A DNA stretch of 64,000 bases, taken from assembly GCF_039908645.1 (NCBI RefSeq), contig NZ_CP150917.1:742501-806500 (forward strand), written 5' to 3'. Positions 52,605-62,660 of the stretch are shown piece by piece. The translations under genes were made by a program, and so were the position numbers. This stretch comes from Pseudomonas helvetica (GTDB lineage: Bacteria > Pseudomonadota > Gammaproteobacteria > Pseudomonadales > Pseudomonadaceae). Below the pieces are notes generated by a model that had not been told where the DNA came from, did no database searches, and saw nothing but the letters and a program-made list of their open reading frames with translations. Numbering within the stretch: position 1 is the stretch's first letter; each line of letters opens with the position of its first letter.

Positions 52605-53918
52605 TCAAAATTCTTGCTGATGCGCCGGCGGCGCTGATTTACGTGACTGGAAGGTGTAGCCCTGCTCGCCGGACAGTACCTTGTTGGCACGCTGGACATC
52701 GATGTCTTTTTCCCAGCGGGCGATGGCCACGGTGGCGACGCAGTTACCGATCAGGTTGGTCAGTGCCCGGCCAATGCCCATGAACCAGTCCACCGCCAAT
52801 ACCAGCACCAGGCCCACTACCGGAATCGCCGGGATCGCGGTCAGGGTTGCCGCCAGAATCACCAGGGCCGAGCCGGGAATGCCGTGGGCACCTTTGGAGG
52901 TGATCAGCGAAACCAGCAGGATCGTCAGCAAATCGCTCATGGCCAGCGGTGTGCCGGTGGCGTTGGCGATGAACACGATGGCCAGGGTCAGGTAGATCGA
53001 AAAACCATCGAGGTTGAACGAGTAACCGGTGGGAATCACCAGGCCAACCGTCGAGCTGCCGATACCCAGGTGCTCCAGTTTGCGCATGATTTGCGGGAGC
53101 ACGGCGTCGGAGGAGGCGGTACCCAGGACGATCAGCAACTCTTCGCGCAAGTACTTGAGAAAGGGCAGCAGCCGCAGGCCGGAAAGGCGCATCACCAGAC
53201 CCAGGATCAACGACACGAACACCGTGCACGTCAGGTAGAACAGGCCGATCAGGCTGCCCAGGTGTTGCAGGGAGTCCAGGCCATATTTGCTGGTGGTGAA
53301 AGCAATCGCACCGAACACACCAATCGGTGCCAGGCGCACGATCATGCCCATGATGCGGAAGATCACATGGCTGAGCTCGTTGATCAGTCGCGAAATTCCC
53401 GAGGCTGCTTCACCCACCAGGTTCAGCGCGCTGCCGAACAGGACCGAGAACAGCAGCACTTGCAGGATGTTGTTGTCGGCAAAGGCGCCAATCACCGAGG
53501 TCGGGATCAGGTCCATCAGAAATTGCGTGGTGGTGTGCATGTGCTGGCCGCGCTGGGCGATATCGCCCATGTCGGCGGTGGAAAGCTGATCCAGATGAAT
53601 GTTCGCGCCGCTGCCGATGCCGGTGCTGAATGCGAACACCAGACCGATCACCAGGGCGATGGTGGTCAGCACTTCGAAGTAGATCACCGATTTGAGGCCG
53701 ATGCGTCCGACCTTTTTCAGGTCGCCTGCGCCGGAAATACCGCTGACCACCACGCAGAACACGATCAGGCCGATAAGCATTTTGATCAGTTTGATGAAGC
53801 CGTCGCCGAGGGGTTTTAACTGGGCGGAGTATTCGGGAAGGGTCAGTCCGCAGATGATGCCGAGCACCAGTCCAAGGACAACTTGAAGGAAGATTGAGCG
53901 CGAGCACCATCTGAGCAT
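52605..53918 (-). CDS. DctA/GltP-type dicarboxylate (amino acid):cation symporter
   Basis: 437 residues, in the SDF family. The signatures are clear: the Ser-rich loop LIVLGTASSDAVLP, then GLVIPTGYSFNLDGFSIYLTL, ITSKGAHGIPGSALVILA and a C-terminal helix with DWFMGIGRALTNLIGN. It carries dicarboxylates or related acids with sodium or protons; the substrate is not fixed by sequence. Two GGTnnnACC sites lie upstream. It is the first gene of the transcript with GntR copy B. Confidence 0.88.
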   Translation of the reverse strand: MLRWCSRSIFLQVVLGLVLGIICGLTLPEYSAQLKPLGDGFIKLIKMLIGLIVFCVVVSGISGAGDLKKVGRIGLKSVIYFEVLTTIALVIGLVFAFSTGIGSGANIHLDQLSTADMGDIAQRGQHMHTTTQFLMDLIPTSVIGAFADNNILQVLLFSVLFGSALNLVGEAASGISRLINELSHVIFRIMGMIVRLAPIGVFGAIAFTTSKYGLDSLQHLGSLIGLFYLTCTVFVSLILGLVMRLSGLRLLPFLKYLREELLIVLGTASSDAVLPQIMRKLEHLGIGSSTVGLVIPTGYSFNLDGFSIYLTLAIVFIANATGTPLAMSDLLTILLVSLITSKGAHGIPGSALVILAATLTAIPAIPVVGLVLVLAVDWFMGIGRALTNLIGNCVATVAIARWEKDIDVQRANKVLSGEQGYTFQSRKSAPPAHQQEF

Positions 53919-53986
53919 GGGAGGAATCCTGGTGAGTGTCCTGGGTGCCGTGCGCTGTGCGCATCAGATTCAGGACTTAATTATTG

Positions 53987-53998
53987 TGGTCTTACCGG
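53987..53998. promoter_or_regulatory. GGTnnnACC operator-like site 1 before the symporter
   Basis: TGGTCTTACCGG contains the GGT-CTT-ACC core known for FadR-subfamily GntR proteins such as PdhR and LldR. It lies about 70 bp before the symporter start, so GntR copy B is the likely binder. Confidence 0.55.
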
Positions 53999-54070
53999 TA
54001 TGTCCAGTGCAGGCGCAGTTTAGGCGCTGTTTTCAGAGGGCTGCAAGCGGAAAATGACGAATTGGCTTTA

Positions 54071-54083
54071 CCGGTCTTACCAG
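54071..54083. promoter_or_regulatory. GGTnnnACC operator-like site 2 before the symporter
   Basis: CCGGTCTTACCAG repeats the same GGTCTTACC core 85 bp further upstream than site 1. Two copies 85 bp apart would suit cooperative binding or looping. Confidence 0.5.
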
Positions 54084-54122
54084 TTGTGCGGTAAGGGCCG
54101 ATCTTGAGCGGTTTTGCAGGCG

Positions 54123-54156
54123 AAAAAAAACCGGCCATCTCTGGCCGGTTTCTTTT
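54123..54156 (-). terminator. Rho-independent terminator after glyA
   Basis: CCGGCCA (54131-54137) and TGGCCGG (54142-54148) pair around a 4-nt loop, with eight A before the stem on the plus strand, giving a T-run for the minus-strand glyA transcript. It lies 22 bp after the glyA stop. Confidence 0.85.
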
Positions 54157-54177
54157 TGCTGCGGTTAAGCGGGCTGA

Positions 54178-55431
54178 TTAAGCGCCGTATACCGGCAGCT
54201 TCTTGCAGATGGCCTTGACCTTCTCGCGAACGGCATCGATCACCGCTTCGTTGGAAAGGTCAGCCAGGATGTCGCAGATCCAGCCGGCCAGCTCTTTGCA
54301 CTCAGCCTCTTTGAAGCCGCGAGTGGTCACAGCCGGAGTACCGAAGCGCAGACCGGAGGTGACGAACGGGGAGCGTGGATCGTTCGGTACCGAGTTCTTG
54401 TTCACGGTGATGAACGCTTTGCCCAGAGCGGCGTCGGCGTCTTTACCGGAGATTTCCTGCTTGATCAGCGACAGCAGGAACAGGTGGTTTTCAGTACCGC
54501 CGGAGACCACGTCAAAGCCGCGCTCGATGAACACGCCGGCCATGGCCTGGGCGTTCTTGACCACTTGTTGCTGGTAGGCCTTGAACTCAGGCTGCAACGC
54601 TTCCTTGAAGCAGATCGCTTTAGCGGCGATCACGTGCTCCAGTGGGCCGCCTTGGGCGCCCGGGAATACCGCGGAGTTCAGTTTCTTCTCGATGTCGGCG
54701 TTGGCGCGAGCCAGGATCAGGCCGCCACGTGGACCGCGCAGGGTCTTGTGGGTCGTGGTGGTGACCACGTCAGCGAATGGCACCGGGTTCGGGTAGACGC
54801 CAGCAGCGACCAGGCCGGCTACGTGAGCCATGTCGACGAACAGGTAGGCGCCAACCTTGTCAGCGATTTCACGGAAGCGCGGGAAGTCGAGGATCTGCGA
54901 GTAGGCAGAGAAACCGGCCACGATCATTTTTGGCTTGTGCTCAACAGCCAGACGCTCGACTTCGTCGTAGTCGATCAGGCCGTTGCTGTCGATACCGTAC
55001 TGAACGGCGTTGTACAGCTTGCCGGAGGAGGAAACACTGGCGCCGTGGGTCAGGTGACCGCCGTGGGCCAGGCTCATGCCCAGGATGGTGTCGCCCGCTT
55101 GCAGCAGGGCCAGGTAAACGGCGCTGTTGGCTTGCGAGCCGGCGTGTGGCTGAACGTTGGCGTAATCGGCGCCGAACAGTTGTTTGGCACGGTCGATGGC
55201 CAGTTGCTCAACCACGTCGACGTACTCGCAACCGCCGTAGTAGCGCTTGCCTGGGTAGCCTTCGGCGTACTTGTTGGTCAGAACCGAGCCTTGAGCTTCC
55301 ATCACCGCTGGGCTGGTGTAGTTTTCCGAAGCGATCAGCTCAATGTGTTCTTCCTGGCGCTGAGCTTCTTGCTCCATGGCGGCAAAAAGGTCGGCGTCGT
55401 ACTTGGCAATAGTCAAATCACGGCTGAACAT
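54178..55431 (-). CDS. glyA: Serine hydroxymethyltransferase
   Basis: 417 residues, the family length. The PLP lysine motif [16 protein letters not shown] is present, along with the N-terminal [15 protein letters not shown] and the [16 protein letters not shown] region. It interconverts serine and glycine and supplies one-carbon units on tetrahydrofolate. The ATG at 55431 has GAGGA upstream. The frame is open to 55512, but the extra part has no family match. The gene neighbours morA, as in P. aeruginosa. Confidence 0.96.
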   Translation of the reverse strand: MFSRDLTIAKYDADLFAAMEQEAQRQEEHIELIASENYTSPAVMEAQGSVLTNKYAEGYPGKRYYGGCEYVDVVEQLAIDRAKQLFGADYANVQPHAGSQANSAVYLALLQAGDTILGMSLAHGGHLTHGASVSSSGKLYNAVQYGIDSNGLIDYDEVERLAVEHKPKMIVAGFSAYSQILDFPRFREIADKVGAYLFVDMAHVAGLVAAGVYPNPVPFADVVTTTTHKTLRGPRGGLILARANADIEKKLNSAVFPGAQGGPLEHVIAAKAICFKEALQPEFKAYQQQVVKNAQAMAGVFIERGFDVVSGGTENHLFLLSLIKQEISGKDADAALGKAFITVNKNSVPNDPRSPFVTSGLRFGTPAVTTRGFKEAECKELAGWICDILADLSNEAVIDAVREKVKAICKKLPVYGA

Positions 55432-55560
55432 GGCGGTCCTCAAGGATCGGGGGGCAGAAAAGGAAAGCATTCTAACCCAATGGGTTTTGTCTGGCATATG
55501 AAAGGACATCATGTCGCAGACAAGTGGTGTTCATGAGCCATTGGGGCGACGAATAACGCC

Positions 55561-55704
55561 TGTGGCGAGGGAGCTTGCTCCCGCTGGATTGCGAAGCGAT
55601 CCCAAAATGGGTGAATGTGGTGTGTCAGGTGCAGCACGGTTGTGGTTTTGCGACTGCTTCGCCCGAGCGCGGACCGGCCGGCGGGAGCAAGCTCCCTCGC
55701 CACA
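55561..55704. repeat. REP pair with 24-bp inverted arms (same family as 27344-27490)
   Basis: The arms at 55561-55584 and 55681-55704 are perfect inverted copies. The right arm with its inner 29 bp (55652-55680) equals the left part of the copy at 27344 in reverse. It lies between the glyA 5' region and the morA stop. Confidence 0.85.
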
Positions 55705-55710
55705 AGGATT

Positions 55711-58700
55711 TCAGTCAAACATGAACAACGCATCATTGCTGAACTGCGCTTCGAAACGCGCCGCCGGCATCGGGCGGCCAAACAGATAACCCTGCACCTC
55801 GTCGCAGCCGTGTTCACGCAAGAAGTCGAGCTGTTCGTGGGTTTCCACGCCTTCGGCGATCACCGCTAGGTTCAGGCTATGGGCCATGGCGATGATCGCC
55901 CGGGCAATCTGCGCGTCCTGTTCGCCGGACGGCAGGCCGTCGACGAAGGTCCGGTCGATTTTCAGCACGTCGATCGGGAACTGCTTCAAGTAGTTCAGCG
56001 ATGAATAACCGGTGCCGAAGTCGTCGACCGCGATGCTCAGGCCGAGGTTTTTCAGCCCGGCGAGAATCTGCATGGCTTCGCTGACTTCACGCATCAGGAT
56101 ACTTTCGGTCAGCTCCAGCTCCAGGCAAGCTGGTGGCAGGCCCGTGTCCTTGAGGATGGTGGCGATGCGCGTGCCAAGCTGGCCGTCGGAGAATTGCCGT
56201 GCAGAGATGTTCACCGAGACTTTCGGGACGCGGACCTTGGCCTGGTGCCAGGTTTTGAGCTGACGGCAGGCCTCGCTGATCACCCAGTCACCGACATCCA
56301 CCACCAGTCCAAGCTCTTCGAGCACTGGAATGAAGTCTCCCGGTGGCACCAGTCCGCGACGTGGATGCCGCCAGCGCAGCAGGGCTTCGGCGCCGGTCAG
56401 GCGTTTACCGTCGCCGCTGAATTGCGGCTGGTAGTACAGAACGAATTCGTTTTGCTCAAGGGCGTGGCGCAGGTCGCTTTCCAGTTCCAGGCGCTCCAGG
56501 GCGCTGGCGTTCATGTCCGCCTGATAGAACTGGAAGTTGTTCTTGCCGCGCTCCTTGGCGTGGTACATCGCCGTGTCGGCGTTCTTCATCAACTGACTCA
56601 GTTCATTGCCGTCCTGCGGACTCAAGGCGATGCCGATACTGGCGGTGACAAAGAACTCGCGGCCTTCGAGGACAAACGGTTTCACCAGGCTGGCAAGGAT
56701 TTGCTCGGCGACATGAATCGCCCGGTTCAGCGCGATCTCGCGGCTGGCACGCGGTTGCAGGAGCAAGGTGAACTCATCGCCGCCCATGCGCGCCACCGTG
56801 TCGTCATCGTCGACGCAAGCGAGCAGGCGGGTCGCCATTTCCTTGAGCATGCGGTCGCCGGCGGCGTGGCCGAGGGAGTCGTTGATCGGCTTGAAACGGT
56901 CGAGATCGAGGAACATCAGCACGACCCACGACTTCTGCCGCTCCGCCGATTGCAGCGCGGTGTGCAACCGGTCCTGGAACAAGGTGCGGTTGGGCAGGTG
57001 GGTCAGGGCGTCGTAGTAGGCGAGGCGGTGAATCCGCTGTTCGCTGGCCTTGCGCTCGCTGATGTCACTGAAAAAGCACACGTAGCTGGCGAGGTCGCCT
57101 TCGTCATCGAGTACTGCCGTAATGCCGACCCACGCCGGGTAGTGTTCACCGTTGCGGCGCTTGAGCCAGACTTCGCCTTCCCAGGTGCTGTGCTGGTGCA
57201 ATTGCTTGAGCACATAGCGCAGGTGGGCTTCCTGTTGGTCATCGACGGTCAGCATGTTCGGCAACTGGTCCAGGACCTGCGCCACTTCGTAACCGCTGAC
57301 GCGGCTGAAGGCTTCGTTGGCCTGCACGATGTAGCCGGCCGGGTCGGTGATCAGAATCGCCGACGTCGAGTGCTCGAAAACCGTGGCCGCCATGCGCAGG
57401 TCTTTCTCGGCGCGGCGCTGCTGGCTGATATCGCGACCGACCCCGAGCACACCTTCGAACGCGCCATGTTCATCCCAGACCAGGACCAGGCGCAGTTCGA
57501 TCGGGATCTTGCGCCCGTCGGCGCGCAAGCAGTCGAACAGGAACAGCTGGGTTTGCACCTGGCTGCGCAGTTGCGCCAGTTGCTCGGGTTTATCCAGGGC
57601 TTTGCTGACCCGGTCCATCAGGCTGTAGATGCCGGTCAATTGTTGCGGGTTGGCGATGGTTGATTGCCAGCCATTCTGGAAGATCCAGTCAACGTCATAG
57701 CCGAGCACGGCGTTCACTGACGGGCTGACGTAATTGAGCGAGAGTTTGCTGTCGGTGGAGAAAATCACGTCGCTGATGCTTTCAGCGAGCATCCGGTAAC
57801 GCTGCTCGCTGTCGCGCAAGGATTCGCTGGCTTCGATCTGATCGGTAATGTCTTTGGCCACGCCAATGATGCGGGTGACCTGGTCATGTTTGTCCCGCGC
57901 CAGCGCCTGTTCGCGGATTTCGAAACGTCGCCATTTGCCGTCGCGGTGACGGAAGCGCAACTGGCACTGCATCAGTTGGGTGTAACCGGCCTGGCGCTGT
58001 TCCTGCCGCAAGCGGTGGTAGTGATCGGCATCTTCGGGGTGCAGCAGAATCTCCCAGAAGTATTCGCCCATCTGGTGCAGTTCGGTTTTGCTGTAACCCA
58101 GCGTCTGGCCCAGGTGGTGGTTACTGAAAATCATCCGCTGGCTGATCACGTCCTGTACGTAGAGATGATCAGGGACGGTACGCACGACATCCGACCAGAA
58201 ACCTTCACGCTCCAGCAGCGACAACTCGACAATTTTACGGCTGGTGATATCGCTGATGCTGAGGATCACCGCTTTGGCGTCGTGCTGTGCTTGCGGCAAA
58301 TGCAATACCAGCCACAGATGCTGGTCGCGGCCCTGGGTGTCCCTGAGCTTGATCTCCAGTTCCAGCTGTTTCTGCTGGTTGAGCACGGCATCGAGTAACT
58401 GGTTGCCGATAGCGTTGCCATCCAGTGGCCCGCCTTCGATCAACAGCTTCCAGGCTTGCTCGCTGGACTGGACGTTGAGCAGGTGCAAGGCGACCTGGTT
58501 GACCTCGGTGATGCGCAACTCCTGTAGCAACTGTCGGCGTTGTTCGGGGTTCTCCAGCCACCGCTGCAATTGCTCGCTGGTGTGCAGTTGCGCCTTGTCG
58601 AGGCAGGCTTTGAGTCCGGAGAGATCCAGTACACAGAGCGCAACACCGGTGCCGTCGAAAATGTCCCGATAGCGCCGACGTCCGTCGTGCACCTGACGCT

Positions 58701-59559
58701 GGCGTCGGCGCATATTCAACAATGCGATGAGTGGTAGCAGCGAGAAGGCCAAACCCAGCAGGCATTTGCCGATAAACACCGGCAGCAGTTGTTCGAACAC
58801 TCGTTGCCGGTCAAACAGCCCGCGTAATTGCCAGTCGCTGTTACTGAGGGGGACGACCAGTACGCTGTTCGCCAGGTCATTGGCGTTTACCGTGCCCGGT
58901 TTGTTCGAGGGTAATCCGTCGTCGCGGCTGACGATCTGTTGGTTGATGCGGTTTTCCACCACCCACAGCGGACGGATTCCTGTGTCACTCTGCTTGGTCA
59001 GTGAAGAGAAAAACGTCGGCCGCAGGCGCAAGACCCAGTAGTCGCGCGTGCTGCCGCTGGCCTGGTGCAGCAACAGGTTCACCACCGAGCCGTCGTTGGC
59101 GTTGCTGAAGTAATGCACCTGCGCGTGACTGCGCCGGACCAGCTCGCTCAGGTAGCCGGCATCCTGGCTGTCGCTGGCGCTGTCACTGAGGATTTTCCCC
59201 GAGGGGCTGAGCAGCGCGAGGCTGAGTAAATCAGGTAGCGATTGCTGCAGTTTGCGCAGCAGCGCCTGTTGCTGATCAACGGTCTGCGGTTTTTCGACGA
59301 TCGGTAGCAGATTCAGTGCGATCTGGGCGTTGAGCGTCATGTTCAGGCTGACTTGCGCGGCCAGATCGGCGGTGTAGTCAATGGTGTACTGGCGCTGGCT
59401 GTTCTGGGTTTCGCTCAGTTGGTCGAATAATTGCCAAAGCAGCAGTCCGATCAACAGTAGGACAAGCGTCGCCAATGCGCCTTTCAAGGTGCCGCGCAGG
59501 GGCGATCCGGTCGCAGAACTCAGTGCGCTCACGGACGAAGGCGGAGTGACATTGGACAA
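55711..59559 (-). CDS. morA: MorA-like GGDEF/EAL membrane protein
   Basis: 1282 residues. TM1 is at about 25-46, a periplasmic sensor at about 50-260, TM2 at about 262-285, then four or so PAS/PAC units to about residue 840. The GGDEF domain follows with an intact RMGGDEF motif and the EAL domain with [11 protein letters not shown] and [14 protein letters not shown], ending near 1280. Both active sites look intact, so it may make and break c-di-GMP. The domain plan and the position next to glyA fit MorA (PA4601), which controls motility and biofilm. The ATG at 59559 begins [13 protein letters not shown]. Confidence 0.88.
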   Translation of the reverse strand: MSNVTPPSSVSALSSATGSPLRGTLKGALATLVLLLIGLLLWQLFDQLSETQNSQRQYTIDYTADLAAQVSLNMTLNAQIALNLLPIVEKPQTVDQQQALLRKLQQSLPDLLSLALLSPSGKILSDSASDSQDAGYLSELVRRSHAQVHYFSNANDGSVVNLLLHQASGSTRDYWVLRLRPTFFSSLTKQSDTGIRPLWVVENRINQQIVSRDDGLPSNKPGTVNANDLANSVLVVPLSNSDWQLRGLFDRQRVFEQLLPVFIGKCLLGLAFSLLPLIALLNMRRRQRQVHDGRRRYRDIFDGTGVALCVLDLSGLKACLDKAQLHTSEQLQRWLENPEQRRQLLQELRITEVNQVALHLLNVQSSEQAWKLLIEGGPLDGNAIGNQLLDAVLNQQKQLELEIKLRDTQGRDQHLWLVLHLPQAQHDAKAVILSISDITSRKIVELSLLEREGFWSDVVRTVPDHLYVQDVISQRMIFSNHHLGQTLGYSKTELHQMGEYFWEILLHPEDADHYHRLRQEQRQAGYTQLMQCQLRFRHRDGKWRRFEIREQALARDKHDQVTRIIGVAKDITDQIEASESLRDSEQRYRMLAESISDVIFSTDSKLSLNYVSPSVNAVLGYDVDWIFQNGWQSTIANPQQLTGIYSLMDRVSKALDKPEQLAQLRSQVQTQLFLFDCLRADGRKIPIELRLVLVWDEHGAFEGVLGVGRDISQQRRAEKDLRMAATVFEHSTSAILITDPAGYIVQANEAFSRVSGYEVAQVLDQLPNMLTVDDQQEAHLRYVLKQLHQHSTWEGEVWLKRRNGEHYPAWVGITAVLDDEGDLASYVCFFSDISERKASEQRIHRLAYYDALTHLPNRTLFQDRLHTALQSAERQKSWVVLMFLDLDRFKPINDSLGHAAGDRMLKEMATRLLACVDDDDTVARMGGDEFTLLLQPRASREIALNRAIHVAEQILASLVKPFVLEGREFFVTASIGIALSPQDGNELSQLMKNADTAMYHAKERGKNNFQFYQADMNASALERLELESDLRHALEQNEFVLYYQPQFSGDGKRLTGAEALLRWRHPRRGLVPPGDFIPVLEELGLVVDVGDWVISEACRQLKTWHQAKVRVPKVSVNISARQFSDGQLGTRIATILKDTGLPPACLELELTESILMREVSEAMQILAGLKNLGLSIAVDDFGTGYSSLNYLKQFPIDVLKIDRTFVDGLPSGEQDAQIARAIIAMAHSLNLAVIAEGVETHEQLDFLREHGCDEVQGYLFGRPMPAARFEAQFSNDALFMFD

Positions 59560-59844
59560 ACTGTGATCCTGCGGTTTGGCTGGATTGGCGCGACGTGCAC
59601 TATAAGCCGGACGCCCGGAGGGCGGCTAGCATGCCTTGAGTTGTGGCAAAGTGCCAGCCCCTCTCGGCTGGACTGCCTTCCGTCATTAAGGTAGCTTTGC
59701 CGGTTACGCGGGAGCGTTCCAGCTCTTAGACTCAGGCTTTTTTCGCGCGCACGTATTGATAGCAATCAATCGCAGGCGGCGCGTATGGCCTGGCCCGGGC
59801 TTCGCCCGTGCTTATATTCATCAGTCACTGACCCTAGGTTCTCC

Positions 59845-61509
59845 ATGGCTCAATACGTCTTCACCATGCATCGGCTGGGCAAAGTTGTTCCGCCGAAGCG
59901 GGAAATCCTGAAAAACATTTCGCTGTCGTTCTTCCCGGGCGCCAAGATCGGCGTACTCGGCCTCAACGGCTCGGGTAAATCCACACTGTTGAAAATCATG
60001 GCCGGCGTCGACACCGAGTTCGACGGCGAAGCCCGTCCGATGCCGGAATTGAACATCGGCTACCTGCCGCAAGAGCCGCTGCTGGATCCGACCAAGACCG
60101 TGCGTGACGTGGTCGAGGAAGCGGTCAGCGTGATCAAGGACGCGCAAGCGCGTCTGGATCAGGTCTACGCCGAATACGCCGACCCGGATGCCGACTTCGA
60201 CAAGCTGGCCTCCGAACAGGCCAAGCTCGAAGCCATCCTGCAGGCGGGCGACGGTCACAACCTGGATCGCCAGCTGGAAGTCGCCGCCGACGCGCTGCGT
60301 CTGCCGGCCTGGGATGCGAAGATCGAACACCTGTCCGGTGGTGAAAAGCGTCGTGTGGCCCTGTGCCGCCTGCTGCTGTCCGCCCCGGACATGCTGCTGC
60401 TCGACGAGCCAACCAACCACCTGGACGCCGACTCCGTGGCCTGGCTGGAGCATTTCCTCCACGACTTCCCGGGTACCGTGGTTGCGATCACGCACGACCG
60501 TTACTTCCTGGACAACGTTGCCGGCTGGATTCTGGAACTTGACCGCGGCGCCGGTATTCCTTATGAGGGCAACTATTCGGGCTGGCTTGAAGCCAAGTCC
60601 GACCGTCTGGCCGCCGAATCCAAGCAGCAGTCGGCCCATGAAAAGGCCATGAAGGAAGAGCTGGAGTGGGTGCGCAAAGGCGCCAAGGCCCGTCAGTCGA
60701 AATCCAAGGCGCGTCTGCAACGCTTCGAAGAAATGCAATCGCAGGAATTCCAGAAGCGTAGCGAAACCAACGAGATCTATATCCCGGCCGGTCCTCGCCT
60801 GGGCGACAAGGTCATCGAATTCAAGAACGTTACCAAGGGCTATGGCGATCGCGTGTTGATCGACAACCTGTCGTTCTCCATGCCTAAAGGCGCCATCGTT
60901 GGCGTGATCGGTGGTAACGGTGCGGGTAAATCCACGCTGTTCCGCATGCTGATGGGCAAGGAACAACCGGATTCGGGCAGCATCGAAGTCGGTGAAACCG
61001 TGCAACTGGCCTGCGTCGACCAGAGCCGTGAAGACCTGGACGGCAGCAAGACTGTGTTCCAGCAGATCTCCGACGGTTCCGACCAGATCCGCATCGGCAA
61101 CTACGAGATCCCGTCGCGCACCTACGTGGGTCGCTTCAACTTCAAGGGCGGCGATCAGCAGAAGTTCGTCAAGGACCTGTCCGGTGGTGAGCGTGGTCGC
61201 TTGCACCTGGCCCTGACCCTGAAAGAGGGCGGCAACGTCCTGCTGCTCGACGAACCGTCCAACGACCTCGACGTTGAAACCCTGCGTTCGCTGGAAGAAG
61301 CCCTGCTGGACTTCCCGGGCGCCGCCATTGTGATCTCTCACGATCGGTGGTTCCTTGACCGCGTCGCGACTCACATCCTGGCGTACGAAGACGACTCGCA
61401 AGCGGTGTTCTTCGAAGGTAACTACACCGAGTACGAAGCCGACCGCAAAAAGCGTCTTGGCGATGCCGCTTCCCAGCCACACCGGGTGCGTCACAAGAAA
61501 CTGGCCTGA
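59845..61509 (+). CDS. ettA: Energy-dependent translational throttle protein (ABC-F)
   Basis: 554 residues with two ABC ATPase domains and no membrane part. Domain 1 has Walker A GLNGSGKST and signature LSGGEKRRVAL; domain 2 has Walker A GGNGAGKST and signature LSGGERGRLHL. The linker (KARLQRFEEMQSQEFQ) and the arm are as in EttA. It binds the ribosomal E site and gates translation by ADP/ATP ratio. The ATG at 59845 begins MAQYVFTMHRLGKVVPP. A good terminator follows. Confidence 0.95.
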   Translation: MAQYVFTMHRLGKVVPPKREILKNISLSFFPGAKIGVLGLNGSGKSTLLKIMAGVDTEFDGEARPMPELNIGYLPQEPLLDPTKTVRDVVEEAVSVIKDAQARLDQVYAEYADPDADFDKLASEQAKLEAILQAGDGHNLDRQLEVAADALRLPAWDAKIEHLSGGEKRRVALCRLLLSAPDMLLLDEPTNHLDADSVAWLEHFLHDFPGTVVAITHDRYFLDNVAGWILELDRGAGIPYEGNYSGWLEAKSDRLAAESKQQSAHEKAMKEELEWVRKGAKARQSKSKARLQRFEEMQSQEFQKRSETNEIYIPAGPRLGDKVIEFKNVTKGYGDRVLIDNLSFSMPKGAIVGVIGGNGAGKSTLFRMLMGKEQPDSGSIEVGETVQLACVDQSREDLDGSKTVFQQISDGSDQIRIGNYEIPSRTYVGRFNFKGGDQQKFVKDLSGGERGRLHLALTLKEGGNVLLLDEPSNDLDVETLRSLEEALLDFPGAAIVISHDRWFLDRVATHILAYEDDSQAVFFEGNYTEYEADRKKRLGDAASQPHRVRHKKLA

Positions 61510-61524
61510 TCGGCTGGTTACATG

Positions 61525-61558
61525 AAAAACGGAGCCTTCGGGCTCCGTTTTTTTTTGC
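61525..61558 (+). terminator. Rho-independent terminator after ettA
   Basis: AAACGGAGCC and GGCTCCGTTT pair around a TTCG loop, followed by more than eight T. It starts 15 bp after the ettA stop and also separates the convergent GreA/GreB gene. Confidence 0.92.
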
Positions 61559-61586
61559 GTGAGCTTTCTCTGGCTCCGGGCGCGGT

Positions 61587-62078
61587 TCAGTTCGGTTCGA
61601 TGCGGATGATTTCGATCAACTGATCGCCGGCGGGTCGTTGCCAGAGCACTTCGTCATTCAACTGTGCACCGAGCAGCGCCCGTCCCAGCGGTGAGCTCCA
61701 GTTGATCAGGCCTTTGGCGGCATTGGCCTGGTCTTCGCCAACCAGTTGCACGCGTCGTTCGGTGCCCCGTTCATCGGCGTAGGTCACCCAGCTGCCAATC
61801 TGAACCTTCTTGGTGGAAGTGGCCGGTGTCACCACTTGAGCGCTTTGCAGGCGTTGCTTGAAGTAACGCAGATCACGCTCGAGATCGGCCAGCCACTGTG
61901 GGTCAGCCTCCTCGCGGGCCGATTGTTCGCCGTGCTGGTTTTGCAACTCGGCGACTTTGGCCTGCAGCAGGGCGAGGCCTTCGGGCGTGACGTAGTTGGG
62001 CTGCGTGCTGACCTGGCGTTCTACCGGCTGGTCGGCTTGTGGGGTGGCGTTATCTTCATTGACGAAAGCGCGGCTCAT
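61587..62078 (-). CDS. GreA/GreB-type transcription elongation factor
   Basis: 163 residues. The N-terminal half is a helical coiled coil (TPEGLALLQAKVAELQNQ, WLADLERDLRYFKQRLQ), and the C-terminal half is the FKBP-like GreA/GreB domain (VQIGSWVTYADERGTERRVQLVG, in parts, then SPLGRALLG and the GDQLIEIIRI end). Cleavage factors of this group rescue stalled RNA polymerase through two acidic residues at the coil tip; here the tip contains EEADPQW. The ATG at 62078 has GGGAGA upstream. It stands alone. Confidence 0.8.
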   Translation of the reverse strand: MSRAFVNEDNATPQADQPVERQVSTQPNYVTPEGLALLQAKVAELQNQHGEQSAREEADPQWLADLERDLRYFKQRLQSAQVVTPATSTKKVQIGSWVTYADERGTERRVQLVGEDQANAAKGLINWSSPLGRALLGAQLNDEVLWQRPAGDQLIEIIRIEPN

Positions 62079-62195
62079 GGCGGTTCTCCCTGAATGGGGT
62101 TTTGGCCATCGTCGCAGGCTTCTGGTTTCCAAGGTTGTCCGAAAACGACCTGCTGCGAGCGATAGCCCCTTGCTACACCCGTGGAAGGGTGCTGA

Positions 62196-62501
62196 TCAAT
62201 CCATCGTCGTGGTTGCAAGGTGAGCGTGTTCAGCCAGTTCCTGTTCGATGAACGCGGCGATCATGGCTCGATACACCTGCTCGATGACCTGCGGGTTGGC
62301 ACCGACCTCTTCAGCCAGTGCCCGGACTTTGGCGATGACCTGTTCAACACGCTGCGGTGCTTTCACCGCGTCGCTGTCTTTCTTGAAGCGAGCGGCCTGC
62401 GACACATAAGCGCCGCGCGCGGCCAACAGGCTGACAATTTGCCGATCCAGCCGGTCAATGTTTTCGCGTACTTCCTCGAGGGAGCGGCAGTTGGCATCCA
62501 T
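62196..62501 (-). CDS. Chorismate mutase, AroQ class
   Basis: 101 residues, all helical. It has the AroQ pattern: LEEVRENIDRLDRQIVSLLAARGAYVSQAA (in parts), then FKKDSDAVKAPQRVEQVIAKV and the closing helix YRAMIAAFIEQELAEH. It could be a plain chorismate mutase or an isochorismate pyruvate lyase like PchB; no siderophore gene is near, so the first is more likely. The ATG at 62501 lacks a strong ribosome-binding site. The next repeat lies between it and the DUF4105 gene. Confidence 0.85.
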   Translation of the reverse strand: MDANCRSLEEVRENIDRLDRQIVSLLAARGAYVSQAARFKKDSDAVKAPQRVEQVIAKVRALAEEVGANPQVIEQVYRAMIAAFIEQELAEHAHLATTTMD

Positions 62502-62557
62502 GTAGTTTGAGCTCCTTGTATAAACATAGTCTTTAACGTCGGGGGATTCACACTCCC

Positions 62558-62650
62558 CTTGTAGGAATACAGCTTGCTGGCGATGCAGGCTCCTCGGTCT
62601 GCCAGTAGAACGGCAGTGATCCCTTCGCCAGCAAGCTGTGCTCCTACAAG
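62558..62650. repeat. Palindromic intergenic repeat (ACAGCTTGCTGGCGA type), second copy
   Basis: The arms CTTGTAGGAATACAGCTTGC (from 62558) and its near-complement ending CTCCTACAAG at 62650 pair well. It is the same family as 49911-49980. It separates the chorismate mutase and DUF4105 genes. Confidence 0.82.
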
Positions 62651-62660
62651 GGCGCGGGGT

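Noticed and set aside
55432..55560. Glycine riboswitch before glyA
   Set aside because: No conserved glycine-aptamer core could be recognised in this short leader.
59821..61494. 557-codon minus-strand frame opposite ettA
   Set aside because: A shadow of a strongly conserved ABC-F gene.
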